From contig JAJYWW010000124.1 of assembly GCA_021791295.1 (NCBI GenBank), forward strand, positions 1-6,678: a stretch of DNA of 6,678 bases. Direction: 5' to 3'. Position 1 is the stretch's first letter, and the number at the start of each line of letters is the position of its first letter. Below are positions 1 to 6,658 of this stretch, in pieces. Position numbers and translations under genes: made by a program. The DNA comes from a bacterium (lineage in GTDB: Bacteria; SZUA-79; Acidulodesulfobacterales; Acidulodesulfobacteraceae). The notes beneath the pieces were generated by a model. The model did no database searches. It was not told the origin of the DNA and was given only the letters and a program-made list of their open reading frames with translations.

Positions 1-1
1 T

Positions 2-1195
2 ATGAAAAATAAAAAATCAAGTTTTATTTTTACTTCGGAATCCGTAACGGAAGGTCATCCCGATAAAATTTGCGATAAAATATCAGACTCTATTTTAGAT
101 GCCTTTATAGGGCAGGACAAACATTCCAAAGTTGCTTTAGAAACAATGGTAACAACCGGTCTTGTGGCTATTGCCGGCGAAGTTACGTCAAACGGAACGG
201 TAAATTACCAGGATATAATAAGAAGCGTTATAAAAGAAATAGGGTATGATGATTCATCCATAGGTTTCGATTATAAAAGCTGTGGAATAATAGCCGCGGT
301 AGGAAAGCAGTCTTCAGACATCAGAATGGGCGTGGTGCGTGAAAAAGACGAAGACCAGGGTGCCGGCGATCAGGGTTTGATGTTCGGCTATGCAACTTCA
401 GAGACGGAAGATTTTATGCCCGCGCCTATTTATTATGCCCATAAATTAACCAAAAGACTTGCCGAAGTCAGAAAATCAGGAGTTCTCGATTTCATAAGGC
501 CGGACGGCAAATCGCAGGTTTCCGTCAGATACGTTAACGGAGAGCCTGAAAAAATCACCTCGATAGTTCTTTCTACTCAGCATACCGAATCCGTATCCCA
601 AGAAAAACTTAAAGATGCCGTTATTGCAGAAGTAATAAATAAAACCATTCCTGCCGACCTTATGGATAAAGACACGAAGTTTTTTATTAATCCTACCGGT
701 CGTTTCGTTATAGGCGGACCAAACGGAGATACCGGTTTAACCGGAAGAAAGATAATAGTCGATACATACGGCGGGATGGGAAGGCACGGCGGAGGCGCTT
801 TTTCCGGAAAAGACCCTTCTAAAGTCGACAGAAGCGGTTCATATATGGCAAGATATATAGCCAAAAATATAGTCGGAAGCGGTATAGCAAGAAAATGCGA
901 AATTCAGATAGCTTACGCTATAGGAGTCGCCGAGCCGGTTTCGGTTATGGCAAATACTTTCGGAACGGGAATCTATCCCGACGAAGCGATTTCCGATGCA
1001 GTATCGGAAGTTTTCAGCTTAAAACCGTATAATATAGTTAAAACATTAGATCTTTTAAGGCCTATTTACTCTAAAACATCTAATTACGGTCATTTTGGCA
1101 GATTCGACGAAGATTTCGTCTGGGAAAAACTTCTTAAAATTGAGGAAATAAAAGAAGTATCGGCTAATTTAAGCAAAGTCAAAGAGTATGTATGA
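2..1195 (+). CDS. metK: S-adenosylmethionine synthetase (methionine adenosyltransferase)
   Basis: This cytosolic enzyme makes S-adenosylmethionine from ATP and L-methionine, releasing phosphate and pyrophosphate. The 397-residue product has the family's usual bacterial length and looks complete. Visible signatures are [12 protein letters not shown] (residues 11-22, ATP and methionine site with the conserved His and Asp), [12 protein letters not shown] (120-131), [18 protein letters not shown] (233-250) and the Gly-rich [16 protein letters not shown] (263-278, phosphate-binding loop). One small deviation is Lys26 in DKISD, where many homologues have Gln (DQISD). The ATG lies one base from the window edge, so its ribosome-binding site, promoter and any SAM-sensing leader cannot be seen; the start is chosen because the [12 protein letters not shown] block falls about ten residues in, as in homologues. 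ahcY follows after 27 bp on the same strand, a natural pairing of methyl-donor synthesis with by-product removal. Identification is secure from the motifs. Confidence 0.97.
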   Translation: MKNKKSSFIFTSESVTEGHPDKICDKISDSILDAFIGQDKHSKVALETMVTTGLVAIAGEVTSNGTVNYQDIIRSVIKEIGYDDSSIGFDYKSCGIIAAVGKQSSDIRMGVVREKDEDQGAGDQGLMFGYATSETEDFMPAPIYYAHKLTKRLAEVRKSGVLDFIRPDGKSQVSVRYVNGEPEKITSIVLSTQHTESVSQEKLKDAVIAEVINKTIPADLMDKDTKFFINPTGRFVIGGPNGDTGLTGRKIIVDTYGGMGRHGGGAFSGKDPSKVDRSGSYMARYIAKNIVGSGIARKCEIQIAYAIGVAEPVSVMANTFGTGIYPDEAISDAVSEVFSLKPYNIVKTLDLLRPIYSKTSNYGHFGRFDEDFVWEKLLKIEEIKEVSANLSKVKEYV

Positions 1196-1222
1196 AATTA
1201 ATATAATAATAGTGGAGGCTGA

Positions 1223-2473
1223 ATGTCAGATATAAAAGATATTAAACTTGCAAAAGAAGGTAAAGAAAGAATTTTATGGGCAGAACAGGATATGCCTGTT
1301 TTAGGTTTAATAAAAGAACAGTTTGCGGACAATAAACCTTTCAAAGGTTTAAAAATGGGACTTTGTCTGCATGTAACGGCGGAAACCGCCAATCTTGCCA
1401 GAACTTTAAAAGAAGGCGGCGCCGAAATATATCTTTGCGCATCAAACCCTCTTTCGACGCAGGATGATGTCGCCGCTTCTCTTGCAAAAGATTTCGGAAT
1501 AGACGTTTATGCTATAAAAGGGGAAGATTCCGATACTTATTACAGTCATATAGAAAGCGTTCTCGGCAAAGAACCTAACGTAACTTTAGACGATGGAGCA
1601 GACTTAATATCGGTAATACATAAAAAACATAAAAAACTGATAAAAAACATAAAAGCCTCTATGGAAGAGACTACTACGGGCGTAATCAGGCTGCGTTCGA
1701 TGCAGGAAGCGGGAGAGCTTAAAATACCGGTTATTGCAGTAAACGATGCAGATGCAAAACATCTTTTCGACAACAGATACGGTACCGGGCAGTCGACCAT
1801 AGACGGTATAATAAGGGCAACGGATAAACTGCTCGCGGGTAAAAACTTTGTAGTTTTGGGCTACGGCTGGTGCGGCAAGGGGCTTGCGCTTAGAGCCAGG
1901 GGAATAGGTTCTAACGTAATAGTAACGGAAGTAGATCCGGTCAAAGCGCTTGAAGCCGTAATGGACGGTTTTAGGGTAATGAAAGGAATCGAAGCTGCAA
2001 AAGCGGGCGATATATTTTGCACCGTTACCGGCGATATAAACGTTATAGACGTCGAGCATTTTCAAAACATGAAAGACGGCGCTATAGTATGCAACTCAGG
2101 TCATTTCGACGTAGAAATAAATATTAAAGGATTAAAGAAAATAGCAAAATCGATAAAAAAGGCAAAAGATTTTGTCGAAGAATATACCCTGAAAAACGGT
2201 AAAAGAATATATTTACTTGCGGAAGGAAGGCTCATTAATCTTGCAAGCGCTCACGGACATCCGGCAAGCGTTATGGATATGAGTTTTTCAGTACAGGCTC
2301 TTTCTGCGGAATTTGCGGTTCTTGGAAAAACAATGCTTCCGGGCGTTTATGATGTTCCTAAAGAAATCGACGAAAGAATAGCCTCTTTAAAACTTAAGTC
2401 TATGGATATAGAGATTGATAAGCTGACTAAAGAGCAGATAAAATATCTTAAATCCTGGCAGGAAGGAACATAA
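1223..2473 (+). CDS. ahcY: S-adenosylhomocysteinase (adenosylhomocysteine hydrolase), short type
   Basis: This NAD-dependent cytosolic enzyme splits S-adenosylhomocysteine into homocysteine and adenosine, relieving product inhibition of methyltransferases. The product has 416 residues. In order one sees HVTAET (50-55; His50 and Glu54 match the substrate-contacting His and Glu), [14 protein letters not shown] (74-87), DDGADL (123-128), EETTTG (148-153), the catalytic Lys179, Asp183 and Asn184 in [11 protein letters not shown], the Rossmann motif GYGWCGKG (213-220) with Glu236 placed for the NAD ribose, SGHFDVEI (292-299) and HGHP (344-347). It lacks the insertion of the long (human-type) enzymes and ends in YLKSWQEGT instead of the Lys/Tyr-containing tail of the long form, so it belongs with the short bacterial/archaeal type. 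GGAGG at 1214-1218, four bases before ATG, supports the start. It is probably cotranscribed with metK. A related methanogen enzyme prefers S-inosylhomocysteine, so the exact substrate is the one open point. Confidence 0.95.
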   Translation: MSDIKDIKLAKEGKERILWAEQDMPVLGLIKEQFADNKPFKGLKMGLCLHVTAETANLARTLKEGGAEIYLCASNPLSTQDDVAASLAKDFGIDVYAIKGEDSDTYYSHIESVLGKEPNVTLDDGADLISVIHKKHKKLIKNIKASMEETTTGVIRLRSMQEAGELKIPVIAVNDADAKHLFDNRYGTGQSTIDGIIRATDKLLAGKNFVVLGYGWCGKGLALRARGIGSNVIVTEVDPVKALEAVMDGFRVMKGIEAAKAGDIFCTVTGDINVIDVEHFQNMKDGAIVCNSGHFDVEINIKGLKKIAKSIKKAKDFVEEYTLKNGKRIYLLAEGRLINLASAHGHPASVMDMSFSVQALSAEFAVLGKTMLPGVYDVPKEIDERIASLKLKSMDIEIDKLTKEQIKYLKSWQEGT

Positions 2474-2474
2474 G

Positions 2475-3260
2475 TTATTTATTAATATCGTAAAGATATT
2501 TTATTCCCTTAAGCGTACAAAATTCATCGATTATATTTTCTGCATTGATATTTATGTCATTAAAAATCAATGCAGATTGTCCGCCGGTATAGATAAGCCG
2601 TATATTTTTATCTCCGCAAATGCCGTAAAAATCGCATATATCGCTTACGAACCCTTTTATTAAATATAAAATTCCGTTATAAATGCCGGATTGGATTGCA
2701 GATTCGGTATTTGTGCCGATTAAATTTTTCGGTTTATTTATTTTAATTAAAGGCAGTTTTTCGGTAGATTCATACAGGCATTTTGCAAGGGAATTTATAC
2801 CTGGATAAATTATACCGCCGAGGAAGTCCCCGTTTTTATTTACCGAATCAATGGTTACTGCGGTACCTATGTCTATTATTATCTGGAATTTTTTATCAGG
2901 CGAATTTTGGTTATAAAAATGAGACCAGCAAGCGTTTGCTATTCTGTCCGAACCCAGTTTAGCGGAGTTTTCAATACAAAGAGTTATATTTAACTTTATT
3001 TTCGGCAAGATAAAGAAAGGCCTTAACTTTATTTTGTTAAAAAAATTATCGTAAATAGGGTTTGCCGAAGGCACTACCGATGAAACGCATACTCCCGACA
3101 ATTTTTTTAGGACTGTATTTTTCGACAAAAACTTTTTTAAATCCTGCTCCGTAGAAATTTTTTTCGTGTCTATTCTGAATGTTTCTACAGGATTATATTT
3201 CGCATCTTCGAATATTCCGAATGACGACGACGAGTTGCCTATATCGCAAGCTAATATCAT
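2475..3260 (-). CDS. coaX: Type III pantothenate kinase
   Basis: CoaX phosphorylates pantothenate with ATP, the first committed step of coenzyme A synthesis. It is an acetate/sugar kinase-hsp70-actin-fold enzyme unrelated to CoaA, generally insensitive to CoA feedback and often dependent on a monovalent cation (family knowledge). The 261-residue product has normal length. It shows the phosphate loop DIGNS (6-10), LGSDRIANA (102-110) with the catalytic-type Asp105, the second phosphate motif DIGTAVTID (130-138) followed by GDFLGGIIYPG (144-154), GTNTESAIQSG (182-192) and the adenosine-side TGG (225-227). The start is fixed by DIGNS beginning at residue 6; no other Met precedes it. birA ends nine bases upstream, and those bases (TTTTATTTT) hold no Shine-Dalgarno sequence, so translation probably depends on coupling to birA or on an AU-rich site. 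The 3' end lies one base from the convergent ahcY stop. Confidence 0.95.
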   Translation of the reverse strand: MILACDIGNSSSSFGIFEDAKYNPVETFRIDTKKISTEQDLKKFLSKNTVLKKLSGVCVSSVVPSANPIYDNFFNKIKLRPFFILPKIKLNITLCIENSAKLGSDRIANACWSHFYNQNSPDKKFQIIIDIGTAVTIDSVNKNGDFLGGIIYPGINSLAKCLYESTEKLPLIKINKPKNLIGTNTESAIQSGIYNGILYLIKGFVSDICDFYGICGDKNIRLIYTGGQSALIFNDININAENIIDEFCTLKGIKYLYDINK

Positions 3261-3269
3261 AAAATAAAA

Positions 3270-4082
3270 TTATATATATATTTCTCCGGATACTACTTTT
3301 TCCAATTCGTTTTCTCCGGTTTTTAGCAGAAGAGCCCCCTTAGAATCTATTCCGACGACTTGCCCTGATACTTTTTTATCTTTAACGTTTATTTCTACCG
3401 TCTTGCCCATCATACCGAAATATTTTTGGTAGCTTGTCAAGATAGGCGACAATCCGGTAGATAAAAACATTTCATAATATTTGTCAAACTTGTTAAGTAT
3501 AGAAGCTATAAGAGTATTTCTATCGATTTGCACGTTAGATTCGTTATTTTTTTTTGATTCTATCAAAAGAGATGTAGCAATATCTTTAATATTATCGTCC
3601 ATATCGCTTTCCGCAATATTTACGTTCATTCCAATTCCTACTATTATATATTCTATAGTCATATTTTGAGTAGCCATTTCCGTTAAAATACCGCAAACTT
3701 TTTTTGAATTTATAAGTAAATCGTTCGGCCATTTAATCTGAGGGTTTAAAGAAGCGGTTTCAGCAATCGCGTCGGCGGCCGATACCGCTGCCAATATCGT
3801 CATGCCTTGGGCATTTTCCGGAGTTATCTTAGGTTTTAATATTATAGACATGTATATATTACAGGCACAGGGAGACGTCCAAAATTTTCCGTTTCTGCCC
3901 CTGCCTTTTTCTTGATAATCCGCTATTACCACGCTTCCGTTTTTTACGCCCTTGGAAGCAAGATCTCTTGCTAATGTATTGGTGGAGTCAACTTTTTGTT
4001 CATAATATAAATTTTTGCCTATAAAAGAACTTTTTAAATTTTTTTTGATTTCAAAAATATCGATATAATTTATTTCTTCCAT
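3270..4082 (-). CDS. birA: Biotin--[acetyl-CoA-carboxylase] ligase, monofunctional (no DNA-binding domain)
   Basis: This biotin protein ligase activates biotin with ATP to biotinyl-5'-AMP and transfers it to a lysine of the biotin carrier protein of acetyl-CoA carboxylase or similar enzymes. The 270-residue product shows STNT (33-36), the biotinyl-adenylate loop GRGRNGKFW (60-68), KWPNDLL (117-123) with the catalytic-type Lys117, GILTEM (131-136), GIGMNVN (149-155) and a small C-terminal beta-barrel-type domain from about residue 223 (GQVVGIDSKGALLL). The N-terminal winged helix of E. coli-type BirA is absent: the catalytic domain begins almost at once. It is therefore a class I ligase that should not repress biotin genes. 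The ATG has a modest Shine-Dalgarno match, AAGGGG at 4089-4094, six bases upstream. It stands 108 bp after nadC and 9 bp before coaX. A run of nine A residues in the coding strand (3547-3555) lies inside the reading frame, which stays open. Confidence 0.95.
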   Translation of the reverse strand: MEEINYIDIFEIKKNLKSSFIGKNLYYEQKVDSTNTLARDLASKGVKNGSVVIADYQEKGRGRNGKFWTSPCACNIYMSIILKPKITPENAQGMTILAAVSAADAIAETASLNPQIKWPNDLLINSKKVCGILTEMATQNMTIEYIIVGIGMNVNIAESDMDDNIKDIATSLLIESKKNNESNVQIDRNTLIASILNKFDKYYEMFLSTGLSPILTSYQKYFGMMGKTVEINVKDKKVSGQVVGIDSKGALLLKTGENELEKVVSGEIYI

Positions 4083-4114
4083 TAAAAACCCCTTGTTTAA
4101 TAAGAATTTGTGAC

Positions 4115-4139
4115 AGGGACGGAATTAAATTCTGTCCCT
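4115..4139. repeat. 25-nt near-perfect palindrome between nadC and birA (REP-like hairpin)
   Basis: The left arm AGGGACGGAATT pairs with the right arm AATTCTGTCCCT around a single central A at 4127. Eleven of twelve positions are Watson-Crick. The exception (4121/4133) is a G.U pair in + strand RNA and an A.C mismatch in the nadC-birA transcript. No T-run follows on either strand, so it is a poor intrinsic terminator. From memory, GGGACAGAATT...AATTCTGTCCC palindromes occur as dispersed intergenic elements near REP-associated (Y1) transposases in some bacteria; membership in such a family is an inference from one copy. In the mRNA it would form a strong hairpin in the leader of birA, where it might protect the nadC end or separate the expression of the two halves of the operon. 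Confidence 0.7.
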
Positions 4140-4145
4140 CCCGCT

Positions 4146-4175
4146 ATAATATATATTTTATAATATTTCTATTAA
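4146..4175 (-). promoter_or_regulatory. Weak sigma-70-like promoter candidate upstream of birA
   Basis: Read on the minus strand, TTAATA (4175-4170) and TATTAT (4151-4146) stand 18 bases apart, matching the -35 and -10 consensus at four and five of six positions. A transcript from here would start at or inside the palindrome and drive birA and coaX independently of nadC. The surrounding DNA is almost pure A/T, where such matches arise easily by chance, so this is only a candidate. Confidence 0.2.
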
Positions 4176-4190
4176 AAAATTAAGATAAAT

Positions 4191-5045
4191 TTACAGGACG
4201 AAATTTAGGGAAAAATCGGCCGGCATAACGGAATTAGTCAGGGATCCCATAGAAATATAATCTACGCCCGTTTTTACCGCTATGTCGCGCAATTTTTCTA
4301 CGATCATATTGCCGGAGGCTTCGGTGAGAGCGGCATTATTTATCATTTTAACCGCTTTTTTCATCGTATCTATTTTCATATTATCAAGCATTATTATCTC
4401 TGCTCCGGCTGCAACCGCTTCTCTTACCTCCGCAAGACAAGAAGTTTCTATCTCGATTTTAAAATTAAAACCTGAATATTTTTTTTTTACCGCGCCTATT
4501 GCTTCCTTCACGCCGCCGGCAAGTTTAATATGGTTGTCCTTGATAAGTATTCCGGAAGACAAATCGAATCTGTGATTTTCTCCTCCGCCGATTTTAACGG
4601 CATATTTTTGCAGCAATCTTAAACCCGGTATGGTTTTTCGGGTATCTAAAATTTTAGTTTTTAAACCGCGCAATTCTCCGGAAGCAATGCTTGACGCAGT
4701 TGCAATCCCTGACATGTGCTGAAGAAAATTAAGCGCTGTTCTTTCGCCGTATAGAATATCGCCTGCCTTTGCTTTAAGATGCAAAACTTTCTGCATTGCA
4801 TCGATTTTTTCTCCTTCGCTGCAATAAAAATCTATAGCATAATCGTTTTTTGTAACAATTTCAAATACTTTTGAAAATATATTAAGCCCGCATACGGTGC
4901 ACGCTCTTTTTGCGGTAACCTCGCAGTTCATAACCGGATTATTTTCTTCCGACACGACGGCATCGGTCGTTATATCCCCTCCTTTTATATCTTCGTTTAA
5001 GGCGTTATATATAAGGGGTTTTATTTGGAAGTCGAATATCTGCAT
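4191..5045 (-). CDS. nadC: Nicotinate-nucleotide pyrophosphorylase (quinolinate phosphoribosyltransferase, carboxylating)
   Basis: NadC converts quinolinate and PRPP to nicotinate mononucleotide with loss of CO2, joining the de novo pathway to the common end of NAD synthesis. The 284-residue product has the usual length. Motifs in order are LNEDIKGGDITTDAV (16-30), ERTALNFLQHMSGIAT (101-116), DTRKTIPGLR (134-143), the substrate-binding GGGENHR (153-159), KDNHI (169-173), IEIETS (197-202), MLDNM (219-223), EASGN (242-246; many homologues have EASGG) and SMGSLTNS (265-272). No nadA or nadB is in the window, so quinolinate must be made from genes elsewhere. The ATG lies four bases after the TGA of the upstream receiver-like gene with no Shine-Dalgarno match in the preceding 20 bases, so translational coupling to that gene is likely. 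Ten consecutive A residues in the coding strand (4479-4488) encode part of VKKKY without breaking the frame. Confidence 0.97.
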   Translation of the reverse strand: MQIFDFQIKPLIYNALNEDIKGGDITTDAVVSEENNPVMNCEVTAKRACTVCGLNIFSKVFEIVTKNDYAIDFYCSEGEKIDAMQKVLHLKAKAGDILYGERTALNFLQHMSGIATASSIASGELRGLKTKILDTRKTIPGLRLLQKYAVKIGGGENHRFDLSSGILIKDNHIKLAGGVKEAIGAVKKKYSGFNFKIEIETSCLAEVREAVAAGAEIIMLDNMKIDTMKKAVKMINNAALTEASGNMIVEKLRDIAVKTGVDYISMGSLTNSVMPADFSLNFVL

Positions 5046-5049
5046 TTAT

Positions 5050-6648
5050 TCAGGACTGTTTAATTTTTTCTATTTCGTCTTTTACTATTTTTTCAATTAT
5101 GTCCGGAAGCATATTTTTCACTGTTTCTGCGATATCGGGTTTAATTTCGCTAATGGCAGATTCTATAGCATTTTTAAGATAAGAATCCATGTCGGCAAGG
5201 TTTTGTTCGTTTAAAATTTTCAATTTTAATTCTCCTTTTTCTTCGGTTGAAGTTTTTTCTTCGCTTAATGCAATATTGAATCCTGCAAAAGGTTCATTGA
5301 AATCCTGATTGTCCGGCTGCGTTTTCTCGTCGGCAGCAGCAGACGGATGCATATTGGGTAATTCTTCTGCCCCTTTTAGCGAATCGACGTTAATTTCAAG
5401 TCCGCTTTCCGGAGCGCTCATGTCGAAAATACCTTTAGCAGTATCATCCTGATTATTAAGGTTTTGATTTTGAGGCGTTTGATTTACGTTAAGCGAAGAC
5501 ATTAATTCATTAAGCGGATTAGATTCGAAAGAGTCTGAAGATTCTATACTCCATAAAGGTTCGGCAGATTTATCAATTTCTTCAGGTTCATGTTTATTTT
5601 CATCGTTGATAGACTGAAATGGATTAATGACCGATTCTGTTTGTGCCTCTTGAATATTTTCTCGTGAAAACGGTTCAGAAATTTTTATTTCCGGAATATC
5701 GTTCGGTTCTTCTGTTTTTTTAACATCAAGGGCAGGTTCCGTTTCTAATTTATTTTGCGTTTCAATAATCGATATAGCCGGTTCGTTTTTTTCTTCACCG
5801 GTTTGCGTTATATCGTAGACTGAGCTTGTTTCTGTTTCCTGCATCCGGGTTGCATCGCTCGTTGCCGCTTCGGACTCTGCCGTTCCGGTTTTAATATCAT
5901 AAGAACTTTCATCTGTCGAAAGCCGGTCGTCTTTCTTGTTTAATTCCTGAAATTCTTTGAATATGGCGTCGTCTTTGAATAAATTTTCAAACGCCTGGCT
6001 GAGTTCTGCGGATTCAATATCTGAATTTCCGGTATCCGACGCCGCATTTTCATAGCCGCCCTCATTATTATTGTTTTCCTTAGGCGATAAAGCATTAGAT
6101 ATGTTTTGAAAACCTAAATTTTCGTTATTTTTTTTAGTTTCAAAATCTGAAATGTCGAATGTTTTATCGCTTTTAACAGCATTATTTTCAGCAGAGTACT
6201 TAAATTCGTTTAAGTCGTTTTTTTTGTTTTCAGAAGCGATATCTCCCGAAATTTTTCCGGATTTATCTTCGTCGGGAATAGACAGGGTTTTTTTAACTTT
6301 TAAAATAAACGTATCTTTGTCGAACGGCCTATATATAAAGCCGTCCGTTTTTAATTTAATAAGAACGTCTCTTTCTTTATCGGACAAATCGGAAGGAACT
6401 AATAGAAGAAGTGGAGTTTCTGCAAACTCTTTGCTTGTTTTAAGTTCCGTTATGCTTTTCTTTAGATCGGTGTCGATAGTATTATAGCTCAGTACTATAA
6501 TATCAGGCTTAAAATTTTTTGCCGCTTTGTAAATAGACGAAGGTTCTTTGATAAGATTGAGGTTGAATTCGGTATTGTCCTGTAGTATCGCAGTTATAGC
6601 TCTTTGCATCGATTCGCTTTCGTCTATAAAAATTAAATTATACGACAT
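5050..6648 (-). CDS. Receiver-like (pseudo-receiver) protein with long acidic disordered linker and C-terminal helical segment; function unknown
   Basis: The 532-residue product is not a recognised named gene. Residues about 3-122 follow the receiver fold pattern: hydrophobic strand LIFI then Asp9-Glu10, PDIIVLS, a TPLLLLVPSD strand and YRPFD near the end. Key residues have changed: Ser54 stands where the phosphorylated Asp should be, Val84 replaces the Ser/Thr, and Arg107 replaces the Lys. Classical phosphorylation is therefore unlikely. Residues about 123-470 are low-complexity, rich in Glu, Asp, Asn and Ser, and probably disordered. The last 60 or so residues form predicted amphipathic helices ending in NMLPDIIEKIVKDEIEKIK (512-530). 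There is no signal peptide, membrane segment, output enzyme or DNA-binding domain, so a cytosolic scaffold or adaptor is the best guess. The start at 6648 is chosen over an in-frame ATG at 6663 because GGAGG lies five bases before it. It is the first visible gene of the nadC unit. Confidence 0.85.
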   Translation of the reverse strand: MSYNLIFIDESESMQRAITAILQDNTEFNLNLIKEPSSIYKAAKNFKPDIIVLSYNTIDTDLKKSITELKTSKEFAETPLLLLVPSDLSDKERDVLIKLKTDGFIYRPFDKDTFILKVKKTLSIPDEDKSGKISGDIASENKKNDLNEFKYSAENNAVKSDKTFDISDFETKKNNENLGFQNISNALSPKENNNNEGGYENAASDTGNSDIESAELSQAFENLFKDDAIFKEFQELNKKDDRLSTDESSYDIKTGTAESEAATSDATRMQETETSSVYDITQTGEEKNEPAISIIETQNKLETEPALDVKKTEEPNDIPEIKISEPFSRENIQEAQTESVINPFQSINDENKHEPEEIDKSAEPLWSIESSDSFESNPLNELMSSLNVNQTPQNQNLNNQDDTAKGIFDMSAPESGLEINVDSLKGAEELPNMHPSAAADEKTQPDNQDFNEPFAGFNIALSEEKTSTEEKGELKLKILNEQNLADMDSYLKNAIESAISEIKPDIAETVKNMLPDIIEKIVKDEIEKIKQS

Positions 6649-6653
6649 AACAA

Positions 6654-6658
6654 CCTCC
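6654..6658 (-). promoter_or_regulatory. Shine-Dalgarno site that decides the start of the receiver-like gene
   Basis: On the minus strand GGAGG is followed by TTGTT and the ATG at 6648-6646, an ideal five-base spacing. The site lies inside the frame that would be read from the upstream ATG at 6663, which itself has only an AAAG-like sequence before it. This favours the shorter product beginning MSYNLIF, whose first beta strand then starts where receiver domains normally start. Confidence 0.75.

Noticed and set aside
1604..2065. A 153-codon open frame antisense to ahcY
   Set aside because: It lies wholly inside a motif-rich, well-supported gene. Its product has no recognisable domain and a Tyr/Phe/Arg-rich composition typical of reverse-strand reading, and no ribosome-binding site was evident.
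2484..2505. Possible intrinsic terminator after ahcY (AATATC/GATATT hairpin then TTATT)
   Set aside because: The stem has only one G-C pair and the T-run is short and interrupted. It is also coding sequence for the coaX C-terminus, so it is too weak to annotate as a terminator.
4145..4150. Perfect TATAAT on the + strand
   Set aside because: It would drive transcription antisense into nadC with no gene downstream, and it sits in nearly pure A/T sequence where such hexamers are expected by chance.
4897..5214. A 105-codon + strand frame across the nadC start and the end of the receiver-like gene
   Set aside because: It is antisense to two supported genes. The Phe/Tyr-rich product looks like the complement of Lys/Glu-rich helices and not a real small membrane protein.
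5050..6648. Calling the gene an active two-component response regulator
   Set aside because: The phospho-acceptor Asp, the Ser/Thr and the Lys are all replaced, no output domain is visible, and no histidine kinase lies nearby.
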